Assembly: GCA_938015435.1 (NCBI GenBank)
Contig: CALLPN010000007.1
Coordinates: 1-64,000, forward strand
Length of the DNA stretch: 64,000 nucleotides
Source of the DNA: an uncultured Saprospiraceae bacterium
GTDB taxonomy: Bacteria > Bacteroidota > Bacteroidia > Chitinophagales > Saprospiraceae
Reading direction: 5' to 3'
Shown: positions 18,503-27,031 of the stretch, piece by piece
Layout of the letters: every line of letters starts with the position of its first letter
How positions within the stretch are numbered: position 1 is the stretch's first letter
Notes under the pieces: model-generated
What the model saw: only the letters and a program-made list of their open reading frames with translations
The model's database searches: none
What the model was told of the DNA's origin: nothing
Translations under genes and position numbers: made by a program

Positions 18503-21307
18503 TTATTTAATTAAATTCACTTTAAATGTTCGTTCTTCTTTGTCGATTCTTACTTTCAATAAGTAAAGACCTGTAGTAATTTCTATATCAGTCAAATCAA
18601 GTTTTTCAGTGTAAGTACCTGTAGATCTTGTTCCTGAATTGTTAGTGAAGTTTTGAATTTTTGTACCAACAACATTATGTAGTGATATATTTACATCAGC
18701 GGTTTGACCTAACTCATATTCGAAGGTGAGGTAGTCTTTAGCTGGGTTAGGGTAGAGCGATAGATCATATTTCTGATCTATATCATTTACTCCTGTGATC
18801 GTCTGGAATACAGCGACAAGTGTATCTGTACTAGTAAGAGTGATTGCAGCTTTACGAGTATTGACATCAGGGAATATCATGTTACCCGATCTACTTTCCC
18901 AATGACTAAATTCATAATCATCTTCAAAGTCATTTAGCGCTTTCGCTTTGATCTTATTCTCCATACCTCCAAAGTAACTTCCTGTCCAGGGCAGATCTTC
19001 TCTATCTAGTGTGTTAAAGTCAATCTCACCTACACCCGCAGGCTCTGTCATCAAAGTAATTTCATACGGTCCAGTAAGTTCATCGTAGCAGTTGAGCATA
19101 CCGTCATCTAGTAACTCGCATCTTTCATTGATGAAGGTCCTAAGTCTTTCTACATTGGATTCCCATTCTTCCATAGTACCTCCCCATCTTGCGATTTGCT
19201 TTGGCATTTCTGGTCTGATATCTCCTAACATTCTATCAAGAGTACTAATCATGTTTTCACATGAGAAAGTTGTATTCATCATATCTGCATATCTCGAATA
19301 ATATAATTGTTTAAACTCCGCGTTTTCAGCTAAAAGCTTCAATAATATCTTTTCATGCTTACCTACATCTCCTTCAGGATTGAGACCACCTCCGCCACCA
19401 GGGTTACCTCCACCTCCTGTACCAGAGGATGCTGCATTATATGCATCTTGACAAGTTTGATCCCAATCAGTGTCACAGCAAAATCCATCTTGATTGATGA
19501 TAGTAATAAAGAATGGATCATCAGCAGGGTATGGGCTAGAGCCGTTAGTTATAGTGAGGCAAGATGAAGGATCGTCGATGTCTCCACCGCCGTCGCCTCC
19601 GCCTCCATTGCCAAAGAACCCATCCATGAAATCTGCAATTTCTTCCAGATCGCATGGTTGAGCATCCGGACTAATATTTGGTACTCCGCTGTAATTTATA
19701 TAGTAGTCAAATGTGGCATCAAGATCCCATAAGATATAGCCCCATTTTTTGTGGTCGCCTTCTGGGTTAGTTCCTCTCCACCATCCTGTATTATAGTTGA
19801 TCCAATCAGAAGCTACAACTGTAAGATTGACTAAGAAGTAATCTATCATACTTACCATATTTAGACTGTCTTCTGCCACACGATAATTTTCATCAATACT
19901 CATATCATTCTCTAGAATGAAGTTTCTAAGTTTAATCCAATCGTCTTGTGCTTCTATTCCTCCATATTCGATATCAGTATTTCCCCAAGTTCCTAAGTAT
20001 TGGAGGTCGTATTTTCCTTGGTCATAATATTCGTTCGTATAATCATGATCTACTACTTTTTCTCTCATTCCGTAGATACCCCAGTATTGACCATTTAGAA
20101 ATAAGTGTACTCTTTGTACTGTCCGATGATCCAGTTTCATTCCTCCTTCTACAGCAAGTGTCTGCACATATTCATCTCTGATGTGCGTGCTGAATTCGTG
20201 CTGTCCATCATCGATAGCAGGATAGTTATCATCACCACTATTTCTAAACATAAATTTCTGATATTCATCTCGATCTGATGCATCGAATATAGGTGCATTT
20301 ACAGCTTTGCTATAACCCATTTCGTCTCTACTGATCCAGTCCAGACTCCTATGGTCTAATACCCAGGAGTCTTGACCATGTCTGTTAAGACTACCAAAAG
20401 AAGTAGCTTCTCTTTCATCATCTTTATTAAAATACTCAATAGATCCAATAGGAATAAGTGGACCATCTCCATTAGCCAATTCGATTACTTGATTTGCGGC
20501 TACAGAGAAAACAGGTAAGTCATATTCATCATCGATAAAGTATGTATTAAAATCCATTTTTCCCAGTAAGATATTAGCATCAAGACTAAAAGCTTGGGCC
20601 TTTAATACTTGAGTTTGACTTATATCGATAGGGTCCGTATAAACGGGAGAATCAACCGTTGGATTAGTACCATCCAACGTATATCGCATCGTTGAGTTAG
20701 GTTCATTATTAGTAATCGTAACGGTCTGTGCACCACTATAAAATCCCGCTTCAAGATCCATACTTGGAGCAACCGTATACCGATCATATTTGGTAGATCC
20801 ATTATTGCTAGACGCTGGAGAAGCTGAAGTACATATCTTCCATGATTCGCCTCCATCAGATTCTCGACAATTAGAATGCTCTGTCAAAGTAAGTGATAAT
20901 GGGAAATTTTCTACAATCTCACCGTTTGGCATAGATAATAATACCTGATCACTACCTTGGGTTTGTGTAAGCTTAAAGTTAGTATGTAATTCTCCATTGA
21001 TAGCTAGATCTCTACCAGAACAAAGGAAAAGTAAGTGGCCATTAGCAGGAATACTCGTTCCAGCAGGTATAGCCCACTTTTCTGGCTTAGACTCTTTATC
21101 AGATAAATGCCATCCAGATATATCTACTTCAGAATCACTGCTATTATAAAGCTCGATCCAATCTTCTGTCTTTAAAAAACTATCCGTATAAGACTGAAGA
21201 TTCGAAGCTGAATATTCATTGATCGTAATCTGTGCCGAAAGTGACATCGTTAGAGATGTACAGATCGCAATTACAATAAGGTGTTTTATGTTTATATTCA
21301 AAATCAT
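18503..21307 (-). CDS. T9SS-sorted CotH-kinase protein with lamin-tail domain
   Basis: 934 residues from the ATG at 21307, which gives a standard signal peptide ending SLSAQ; an ATG at 21334 would add nine residues. Domains: lamin-tail domain (about 28-150; WIELYNSSDSEVDISGWHLS), chitobiase C-terminal-like sandwich (about 175-240; MRYTLDGTNPTVDSPVY), then a CotH kinase-like domain (about 270-720) with GIYGMREKVVDHDY near 410 and the active-site WDLDATFDYY near 525. A Gly/Asp-rich insert (about 565-640) interrupts the kinase region and holds FCCDTDWDQTC. The last 80 residues are a T9SS sorting domain (LYPNPAKD, then TGLYLLKVRI). It lies after the sigma/TPR genes on the same strand. CotH kinases phosphorylate spore-coat proteins in Bacillus; the target here is unknown. 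Confidence 0.88.
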   Translation of the reverse strand: MILNINIKHLIVIAICTSLTMSLSAQITINEYSASNLQSYTDSFLKTEDWIELYNSSDSEVDISGWHLSDKESKPEKWAIPAGTSIPANGHLLFLCSGRDLAINGELHTNFKLTQTQGSDQVLLSMPNGEIVENFPLSLTLTEHSNCRESDGGESWKICTSASPASSNNGSTKYDRYTVAPSMDLEAGFYSGAQTVTITNNEPNSTMRYTLDGTNPTVDSPVYTDPIDISQTQVLKAQAFSLDANILLGKMDFNTYFIDDEYDLPVFSVAANQVIELANGDGPLIPIGSIEYFNKDDEREATSFGSLNRHGQDSWVLDHRSLDWISRDEMGYSKAVNAPIFDASDRDEYQKFMFRNSGDDNYPAIDDGQHEFSTHIRDEYVQTLAVEGGMKLDHRTVQRVHLFLNGQYWGIYGMREKVVDHDYTNEYYDQGKYDLQYLGTWGNTDIEYGGIEAQDDWIKLRNFILENDMSIDENYRVAEDSLNMVSMIDYFLVNLTVVASDWINYNTGWWRGTNPEGDHKKWGYILWDLDATFDYYINYSGVPNISPDAQPCDLEEIADFMDGFFGNGGGGDGGGDIDDPSSCLTITNGSSPYPADDPFFITIINQDGFCCDTDWDQTCQDAYNAASSGTGGGGNPGGGGGLNPEGDVGKHEKILLKLLAENAEFKQLYYSRYADMMNTTFSCENMISTLDRMLGDIRPEMPKQIARWGGTMEEWESNVERLRTFINERCELLDDGMLNCYDELTGPYEITLMTEPAGVGEIDFNTLDREDLPWTGSYFGGMENKIKAKALNDFEDDYEFSHWESRSGNMIFPDVNTRKAAITLTSTDTLVAVFQTITGVNDIDQKYDLSLYPNPAKDYLTFEYELGQTADVNISLHNVVGTKIQNFTNNSGTRSTGTYTEKLDLTDIEITTGLYLLKVRIDKEERTFKVNLIK

Positions 21308-21460
21308 TTCTATATCTACAGGTTTTATATGCATCGAATAACTGGTTGTATTCGCTGTTGTACCTATAAGTCGTATACATCAGTAGATTCCCCTATCTGA
21401 AGTATAATTATATTTAGAAATGTTTTTTCGGTTGAATTAAAGTGGCAACTTCAATTAAGA

Positions 21461-22183
21461 TTAGTCTTTTGTATTAATCAATTCTTTCGCTTTCATATGA
21501 TTCCAACTATTAGATTCCATTATATCTTGGAATAGTTTTTCTGATTTATCTGTATCGCTTGTTTTCATATACGATAAGGCAAGGTACCATTTGGCTTCTT
21601 CTGTATACAAACTATTGTTATCGATTAATTTATTAAAAAGAGTAATCGCTCCATCGTAATTTGGAGGATTTGAGTAAAGATGACTCAGACCTGCATAAAG
21701 CATAGCTTGGTCCTTTTTTCCTTCTATTTTAATCGCTTCAGTAAAGGAAACTGCAGATTCATTAAAGGTCGCTTTATTATATAGAGCAATGGAATTGGTC
21801 CATAATTCATCATCAGTTTGGTTACCCATCAGTACAGGAGGAGCCGCATGTCTATCAGCTAAATAATTGTCTGCTATATATACATGTGATTTTGATTTAT
21901 TGTTAGAGATGAAAGATTTAATACAGTAGCCAGCGGCAGCTAATCCCAAGACAAGAAAGAGAATAGGCAAAAGACCTAACTTTGACTTTTTAGTGATGTT
22001 GTTTGTGTGATTAAGTAATTCCGCCTTCAAATTTGCAGAGCGTTCAGCATAATAAACACTTTGTATTTCTAGTTCATTGGCAAAGTCCTCGTCAGATAAC
22101 CTAAGGCGCTCAAGCTCCTTGGTTTCATCAGGATTCAATTCTCCATGAAGGTATTTTTTAATTAACTCTTCTTTTAGCATCAT
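21461..22183 (-). CDS. Membrane protein with anti-sigma-like N-terminus and TPRs
   Basis: 240 residues. Residues 1-68 are predicted cytoplasmic; the opening (LIKKYLHGELNPDETKELER) reads like the N-terminal sigma-binding segment of FecR-type anti-sigma factors. One membrane helix follows (about 69-91). The periplasmic part (about 120-240) holds tetratricopeptide-like units (SIALYNKATFNESAVSFTEA, ALSYMKTSDTDKSEKLFQDI). It starts 2 bp after the stop of a sigma-like gene, so the pair is cotranscribed. The simplest reading is an anti-sigma factor whose periplasmic TPRs receive a signal, perhaps from the TPR-CHAT protein encoded upstream. The sigma-binding role is inferred from position and similarity in pattern. 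Confidence 0.75.
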   Translation of the reverse strand: MMLKEELIKKYLHGELNPDETKELERLRLSDEDFANELEIQSVYYAERSANLKAELLNHTNNITKKSKLGLLPILFLVLGLAAAGYCIKSFISNNKSKSHVYIADNYLADRHAAPPVLMGNQTDDELWTNSIALYNKATFNESAVSFTEAIKIEGKKDQAMLYAGLSHLYSNPPNYDGAITLFNKLIDNNSLYTEEAKWYLALSYMKTSDTDKSEKLFQDIMESNSWNHMKAKELINTKD

Positions 22184-22185
22184 CT

Positions 22186-22770
22186 TTATTTTTGATGTTG
22201 TTGCATTAATGTAGCAACCTTACTCTTTAGTGTTCTCATGCATCTAGACTTGGTAGATTTGATCGAATCATAATTACTGAATCCGAGAATTTCTACTAGC
22301 TCTTTTAATTTATAACCCAGATCAAAGTTCATTTCTAATAACTTTTGACAAGAAGGACCTAATTCATGCCTAGCTTTTAATATGAAGTCTACTTTTCTTT
22401 CTTGCTCTGTACTTAGGTTAGAAGCCAATCCGTCCATGGTTGTTCTTTTTTTATGTAAGTACCTTTCAACCGCATCTACTTCTAGATCTATCGTTTTTCG
22501 ATCCCTTTTTAGTTTATTGCGAAGTTTGTTCTTGGCAGTTACTATAAGGAACCCCCTTAAGTTGGTATGTTGAAAATCTTTACTTATCACTTTGTCTCTA
22601 AGAACCTGGATCGCATCCATGAAGGTGTCTTCGGCTTCATGAGGCGAACAATTACTCATACTACCCAGTATTTCGGTGCAATATGTGAAATGGCTCTCAA
22701 AAACTCTTCCTAAAGGTTCGTTATTTCCTTCGATGATCTTGGTCTTATCTATATTCGTTAAACTATTCAA
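22186..22770 (-). CDS. ECF-type sigma factor
   Basis: 194 residues. A region 2-like part covers about 22-78 (HEAEDTFMDAIQVLRDKV, then LRGFLIVTAKNKLRNKLKRD) and a region 4-like helix-turn-helix covers about 133-185 (YKLKELVEILGFSNYDSIKS, then KSRCMRTLKSKV). The start is a TTG at 22770: the frame upstream contains no ATG before a stop at 22810, and the next internal ATG would remove half of region 2. The gene directly precedes the TPR membrane protein and lies downstream of the TPR-CHAT gene, with a stranded gene fragment on the other strand between them. It probably answers an envelope signal. Confidence 0.8.
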   Translation of the reverse strand: MNSLTNIDKTKIIEGNNEPLGRVFESHFTYCTEILGSMSNCSPHEAEDTFMDAIQVLRDKVISKDFQHTNLRGFLIVTAKNKLRNKLKRDRKTIDLEVDAVERYLHKKRTTMDGLASNLSTEQERKVDFILKARHELGPSCQKLLEMNFDLGYKLKELVEILGFSNYDSIKSTKSRCMRTLKSKVATLMQQHQK

Positions 22771-23290
22771 GACATATGTATTTGTAGGGGCATAAGGTAA
22801 ACATGCTATCTATTTCGGTCGAAATTTAGGGATTTCAATTTAGAGAACAGCATTATTACTTGGTTTCTCTTTGACCAATAGGTGTTTAGATGTACGGTCA
22901 TACTAATTTACCATCTTTTTATTACATTGTGAGGAGTAATGCAATCTTTGGATGAGTTAAAACTATGATTTTGAAACCTATGATTTGCTCCATAACCTAC
23001 AATAATCAGAATCCTTCCGCATAATGTATTTGAAATTGCTAAGATTATTTCTTTTTTGTACGATTTCACTTCTTACCATAGTTATATCTTTTGGACAATC
23101 AATGGACAGCTTGGAGGTGTTCCATCTAATAGAGAATTATGATAGCTTATCTGTAGATCAGCGATTACAATAGAAAAAGACGAAAATTGTCGTAATAATC
23201 TTTATATCTAAACTTCATAAGTAAATAGCTTGAATTCACATGAGTGTCTATCATTTAGAATAAAAAGTACCAGTAATTATGCGTGCTATT
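22771..23290. other. Intergenic gap holding a gene fragment
   Basis: 520 bp between the sigma gene and the CHAT gene, both on the minus strand. The only coding-like content is the plus-strand fragment at 23024-23173. No terminator was recognised for the CHAT gene, so read-through into the sigma gene is possible. Confidence 0.5.
23024..23173 (+). pseudogene. Truncated 5' end of an exported (TPR-type) gene
   Basis: An ATG opens 49 codons: a signal peptide (about 1-25, ending ISFGQ) then DSLEVFHLIENYDSLSVDQR, which looks like the opening of exported TPR-rich sensor proteins of Bacteroidota. The frame ends at a TAG and no continuation is found in any frame. It lies on the opposite strand to its neighbours. 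I read it as the stump of a deleted gene; a short real peptide is less likely. Confidence 0.4.
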
Positions 23291-26200
23291 CTATCTTGAC
23301 TGTGACTTTCTTTTATTGAATACAGAAAACAATACCAATCCTAATGCAGCTAGTGCCAGTAAGTATATCCAATTCTTTCCAGAGTTGTGAAATACGATAG
23401 GGTCCATATTACCTGATATAGTAAATCCTGACCAGAACATTGGGTGAGCCGTGCTTCTAGGAGTATTTTTTAGATACTGTAATTTGGCTTTTCGAAGTGC
23501 TGCATTTTTGGCGTCTCCATTTTTTAGATTTTCAAAAAACATCTTGGTAATCTCTGAAGTCTGTACATCCGGCACACTCCAAAGACTCATCATTAGGCTA
23601 GGACTTCCAGCATATCCAAAGGCTCTTGAAAGACTCATCACTCCCTCACCTCTTTTTAATTTTCCAACACCAGTATTACAAGCAGTTAAGACACTTAGCT
23701 GATTGTCTAGTTGTAGATTATATATTTCTGAAGCATTCAGCCAATAAGAAGTACTATCTTGGCTGTCTTTGGTAAATACAAGTTTGGAATTCATTGGGTT
23801 TTCGTGATCTACGATTCCATGCATGGCTAGATGTAATATTGCTGCTGAGCTATTGTGGTTTAAGAAATTAACCTTATTTGCTTCTTTTGCCAGATAGGAG
23901 TCTCCTTTAAAAAGTATAGAAGAGTTTTCTACAGATTTTCTTGCGTAAGGTAGATCTGCTAATCCATCTCTCAAAGCAATCAAGAAAGACGGATTTGCGG
24001 AGAGATCATCTTCATATATTGATTCTGTATCATTGTAGGAAGGGCCAAAGCCTACGTAGTTTTTATCATTTTCATTTTTAATATATTTGGATTCGACCCA
24101 TATTGTAGATGACGGAGCATAGCTGATGTTGAATCTGTTCAATAGGTAACTTAATTTTCTGTAATCTCTAGTATTACTATTTTTATCGTTTTCAATTAGA
24201 GATTCGAAAGAAATAAAATTTAAATCTCCGTCTGGAATTATAGTTAAAGCATCAACCTTAGTTGGTAATCGTTTAATTACATCTTTTAATATAATATTAT
24301 ATATTTTGTTTGAACAAGTTAGCGTATTGTCGAATTCTTCTTCAATCGTACCTTCAGTTTTTAAATTTTGAAACCTAGTATTTGTTTTTCTATATGCATT
24401 AGTAATAGTATTCCAGTCTTTATTCTTAGCGGATCTTTCAAGTAATGCCTTATCTTGTGTTGCGCACAAATAGTAAATGTAGTCTTGGCCGTCAAAATAA
24501 CTAATGTTGGCTTCATTTTCTTTAAGTAAATTTGACACTTCATCTAAGGAGGAATTTTTGGGCCCAAATTTCATTGAGCTAAATTTTGGGTATTCTCTCG
24601 TTATTTCTTCTGTTAGCTTCGAGTAGGTTTCCCTGTAATTTACTAGAGTTAATCTGTCTTCTGCCAATACAGTAGAATCATTGAAGCTTTGACTGATTTT
24701 GAGTTCAAGGTATTTTATTCTATTTCTTTGGTTTAGTTCCTGATCGATGATCTCTCTTGGAATCTCTTTTGGGTAAATGGTGCTCTTTAATCTGAGGTTT
24801 TGAAGTAATGCGAACCCTTTGCTTTCTTCGATAATTTTAAAAGCCCAATTCATTTTATCCTTTTCTCTTCCATGCGTATATATGAAATCGAGCGCATTTT
24901 CACAGAATGAGAATATTTTTTCTTGATAGATAAATCGTTCCTTTTGAGTTAGGTACTTAAGCTTAGATAATTGAATTTTATCAATACCTTTTGTTATCCA
25001 GGAATAACAAGAATCGGCAACCATCAAATTGTTAGTGTCATTATCGAGATGATGTACTCCAGAATTTAACTTTAGACTGTAAAAGGTCAAAAGGTCAGGA
25101 ATTTCACCAGAATTTATTTCTTCAGGAATGACATAATAATCAATTACTTTTTTGTATTCTTTTTCTAAGTTAAGTAGTTCAATATAGTAGTTGTGTTTAT
25201 TAAGTATTGTATGATGCCCTTTTGGTAGTATTTTGATGCTGTTGTGCAATCCTATTAATAAGTTTTCTTTAGCTTCTATATATCTACCAGCCTTTTTATA
25301 TGCAAGCCCTAGATTGCCATATAGGTCACCTAATACTGGTGAGTTGGGCGAAAATTCATTTTGTCTGACAATACTGCTTTTTATCCTTGTGATTGCTTCT
25401 TCCGTTTTATCTATTTTTAAGTAGGCAAGCCCTAGACTTGATTCAAGTTTGGCTAGCTGTTGGAAGTTTTCAATTTTGCTAGCAAGGTTGAATGCTTTTA
25501 AGAGAGTGTCAACCGCATCTTTGTGTTTACCGATGGCTTTTAAGCTTAAGCCGTAATTGAGAAGTATGTTGGGGTATTCGATATGGTTGATAAATGTACT
25601 CATATCTTGCTCAGAGAGAATATAATCAAGAACTTCAATGCTTCTTTGATCGTAACCCATAGAAGCAAGTAAAGAGGCTTTGTTTTTAAATGTATTAATA
25701 TTGGTGATATGTGTTTTGTCGAACAATGATGAATTTAGAGAAATGAGGTTTTTGAAATTTAATAAAGCATTGTCATAATCTCCCATCATCGAATAAATCA
25801 TTGAAATGTTGTTATAACAATCACCAAAAGATTTATGATTCTTATGTAAGTTAGCCGTTCTTATAGCTAATGATTTTTTTGCGCATTCCAATGCTTTGTC
25901 AAGTTCATATAATCTCGCATACATTCCTGATAGGTTATTATAACTATTAGATATGCTCAAAGGCTGGGCATTGGAATATGCTTCTTCTAGTTCAAGTGCT
26001 TCTTCTGCGAATTTAGCTGCGTTTTTGACCTCACCTAGATAGTAACAAGCATATGATTTAACTTGTATGATGTCAGCGATCATCGTCGTGTCTGAAGGGT
26101 CATGCTTTTGCTTTAGTTCAATCGCCTTAGTAGCATCCGATTTACAATTTTCAAACTGCCTTAGGAAGTTTTTAGATTTCGCGTGATGATGCAGTATTCG

Positions 26201-26542
26201 AGCGAGTAATAATGGTTCCTTTAGTTCTAATTTGTCTAGTTCTAATTGGTTTATAGTGAATAGATCTTCTGTGGGCTGGAAGGAATACAATTTTTGTTGT
26301 ACTTCGATTATATTAAGTATGCTCTTATCATATAGATCCCAAATATTGTGTCCCTTATAGATTAAAGCAGATTGATTGAATTTGTCTCCAGCTTGTTGAA
26401 TTTGATTATTTTGTAGTAGGCTGTTACCTTCCCTTAACCATTCATTAGCTAGTAGAGTATCTCTTTCTATATCTTGAGATTGTACTGATAATGTTTGTAT
26501 CAAGATCACGATTATGATAAAAAATAGCTTGTCTAATTTCAT
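23291..26542 (-). CDS. Periplasmic TPR-CHAT caspase-like protein
   Basis: 1083 residues. Signal peptide about 1-23 (ending SVQSQ). Residues about 90-600 hold tandem TPRs (for example NAAKFAEEALELEEAY, ALECAKKSLAIRTANL, SLGLAYLKIDKTEEAITRIK). The CHAT domain covers about 740-1045: His908 in LHLAMHG and Cys955 in LTACNTG are the expected protease dyad, and a GYAGSPSLMMSLWSVPD strand follows. A C-terminal membrane helix (about 1056-1076) ends with a basic tail (NKRKSQSR). With the signal peptide removed, the TPRs and protease would face the periplasm. CHAT proteins cut partner proteins after the TPRs bind a trigger. Genes for a sigma factor and a TPR membrane protein lie downstream on the same strand. 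Confidence 0.88.
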   Translation of the reverse strand: MKLDKLFFIIIVILIQTLSVQSQDIERDTLLANEWLREGNSLLQNNQIQQAGDKFNQSALIYKGHNIWDLYDKSILNIIEVQQKLYSFQPTEDLFTINQLELDKLELKEPLLLARILHHHAKSKNFLRQFENCKSDATKAIELKQKHDPSDTTMIADIIQVKSYACYYLGEVKNAAKFAEEALELEEAYSNAQPLSISNSYNNLSGMYARLYELDKALECAKKSLAIRTANLHKNHKSFGDCYNNISMIYSMMGDYDNALLNFKNLISLNSSLFDKTHITNINTFKNKASLLASMGYDQRSIEVLDYILSEQDMSTFINHIEYPNILLNYGLSLKAIGKHKDAVDTLLKAFNLASKIENFQQLAKLESSLGLAYLKIDKTEEAITRIKSSIVRQNEFSPNSPVLGDLYGNLGLAYKKAGRYIEAKENLLIGLHNSIKILPKGHHTILNKHNYYIELLNLEKEYKKVIDYYVIPEEINSGEIPDLLTFYSLKLNSGVHHLDNDTNNLMVADSCYSWITKGIDKIQLSKLKYLTQKERFIYQEKIFSFCENALDFIYTHGREKDKMNWAFKIIEESKGFALLQNLRLKSTIYPKEIPREIIDQELNQRNRIKYLELKISQSFNDSTVLAEDRLTLVNYRETYSKLTEEITREYPKFSSMKFGPKNSSLDEVSNLLKENEANISYFDGQDYIYYLCATQDKALLERSAKNKDWNTITNAYRKTNTRFQNLKTEGTIEEEFDNTLTCSNKIYNIILKDVIKRLPTKVDALTIIPDGDLNFISFESLIENDKNSNTRDYRKLSYLLNRFNISYAPSSTIWVESKYIKNENDKNYVGFGPSYNDTESIYEDDLSANPSFLIALRDGLADLPYARKSVENSSILFKGDSYLAKEANKVNFLNHNSSAAILHLAMHGIVDHENPMNSKLVFTKDSQDSTSYWLNASEIYNLQLDNQLSVLTACNTGVGKLKRGEGVMSLSRAFGYAGSPSLMMSLWSVPDVQTSEITKMFFENLKNGDAKNAALRKAKLQYLKNTPRSTAHPMFWSGFTISGNMDPIVFHNSGKNWIYLLALAALGLVLFSVFNKRKSQSR

Positions 26543-27031
26543 TGTTTTGGTTTTTGTGTTCTTCTGACTTTACAATTGGTTTGGTGGTTCTATTGTTTCG
26601 ATTTGTGTACCATCATTCTAGCCCTATTGCAACATAGTTGGGGTGTCACATTGTGTTTGAAGTTTGTTTTTTGAAGACTTAAATATACCTCTGTTTTTGT
26701 TGAATCCAAATAAAAAATTAGAAAGTAAATTTCGTAATTCTTAGTATTTGACTGGTAGGATATTTTTATTTATTGGAATGTTTACTTTTTATTCATCCCA
26801 GTACATGTAACCTGAAGCTCTGTTGTTTGATTAGATCTAAAGTGTTTCTAATGGGTTGGTATCTAATAAGTTGTATAGTAAATACTGAGTAGTAAATTAA
26901 GCAGTAGATATATGATGCGTTTTTTTTTTCTTATCAATATGCTATATACAGATATCATCTTAACTGTTGAATGAATATTAAATTATTCAATAGATCAAAC
27001 ACTAAAACACCAAAATATTAAAATACATATT
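26543..27031. other. Divergent intergenic region, no gene seen
   Basis: 489 bp between the minus-strand CHAT gene and the plus-strand beta-helix gene, so it should hold both promoters. It is very AT-rich with several T-runs. No clean TTG/TAnnTTTG pair was found on either strand. Confidence 0.5.
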
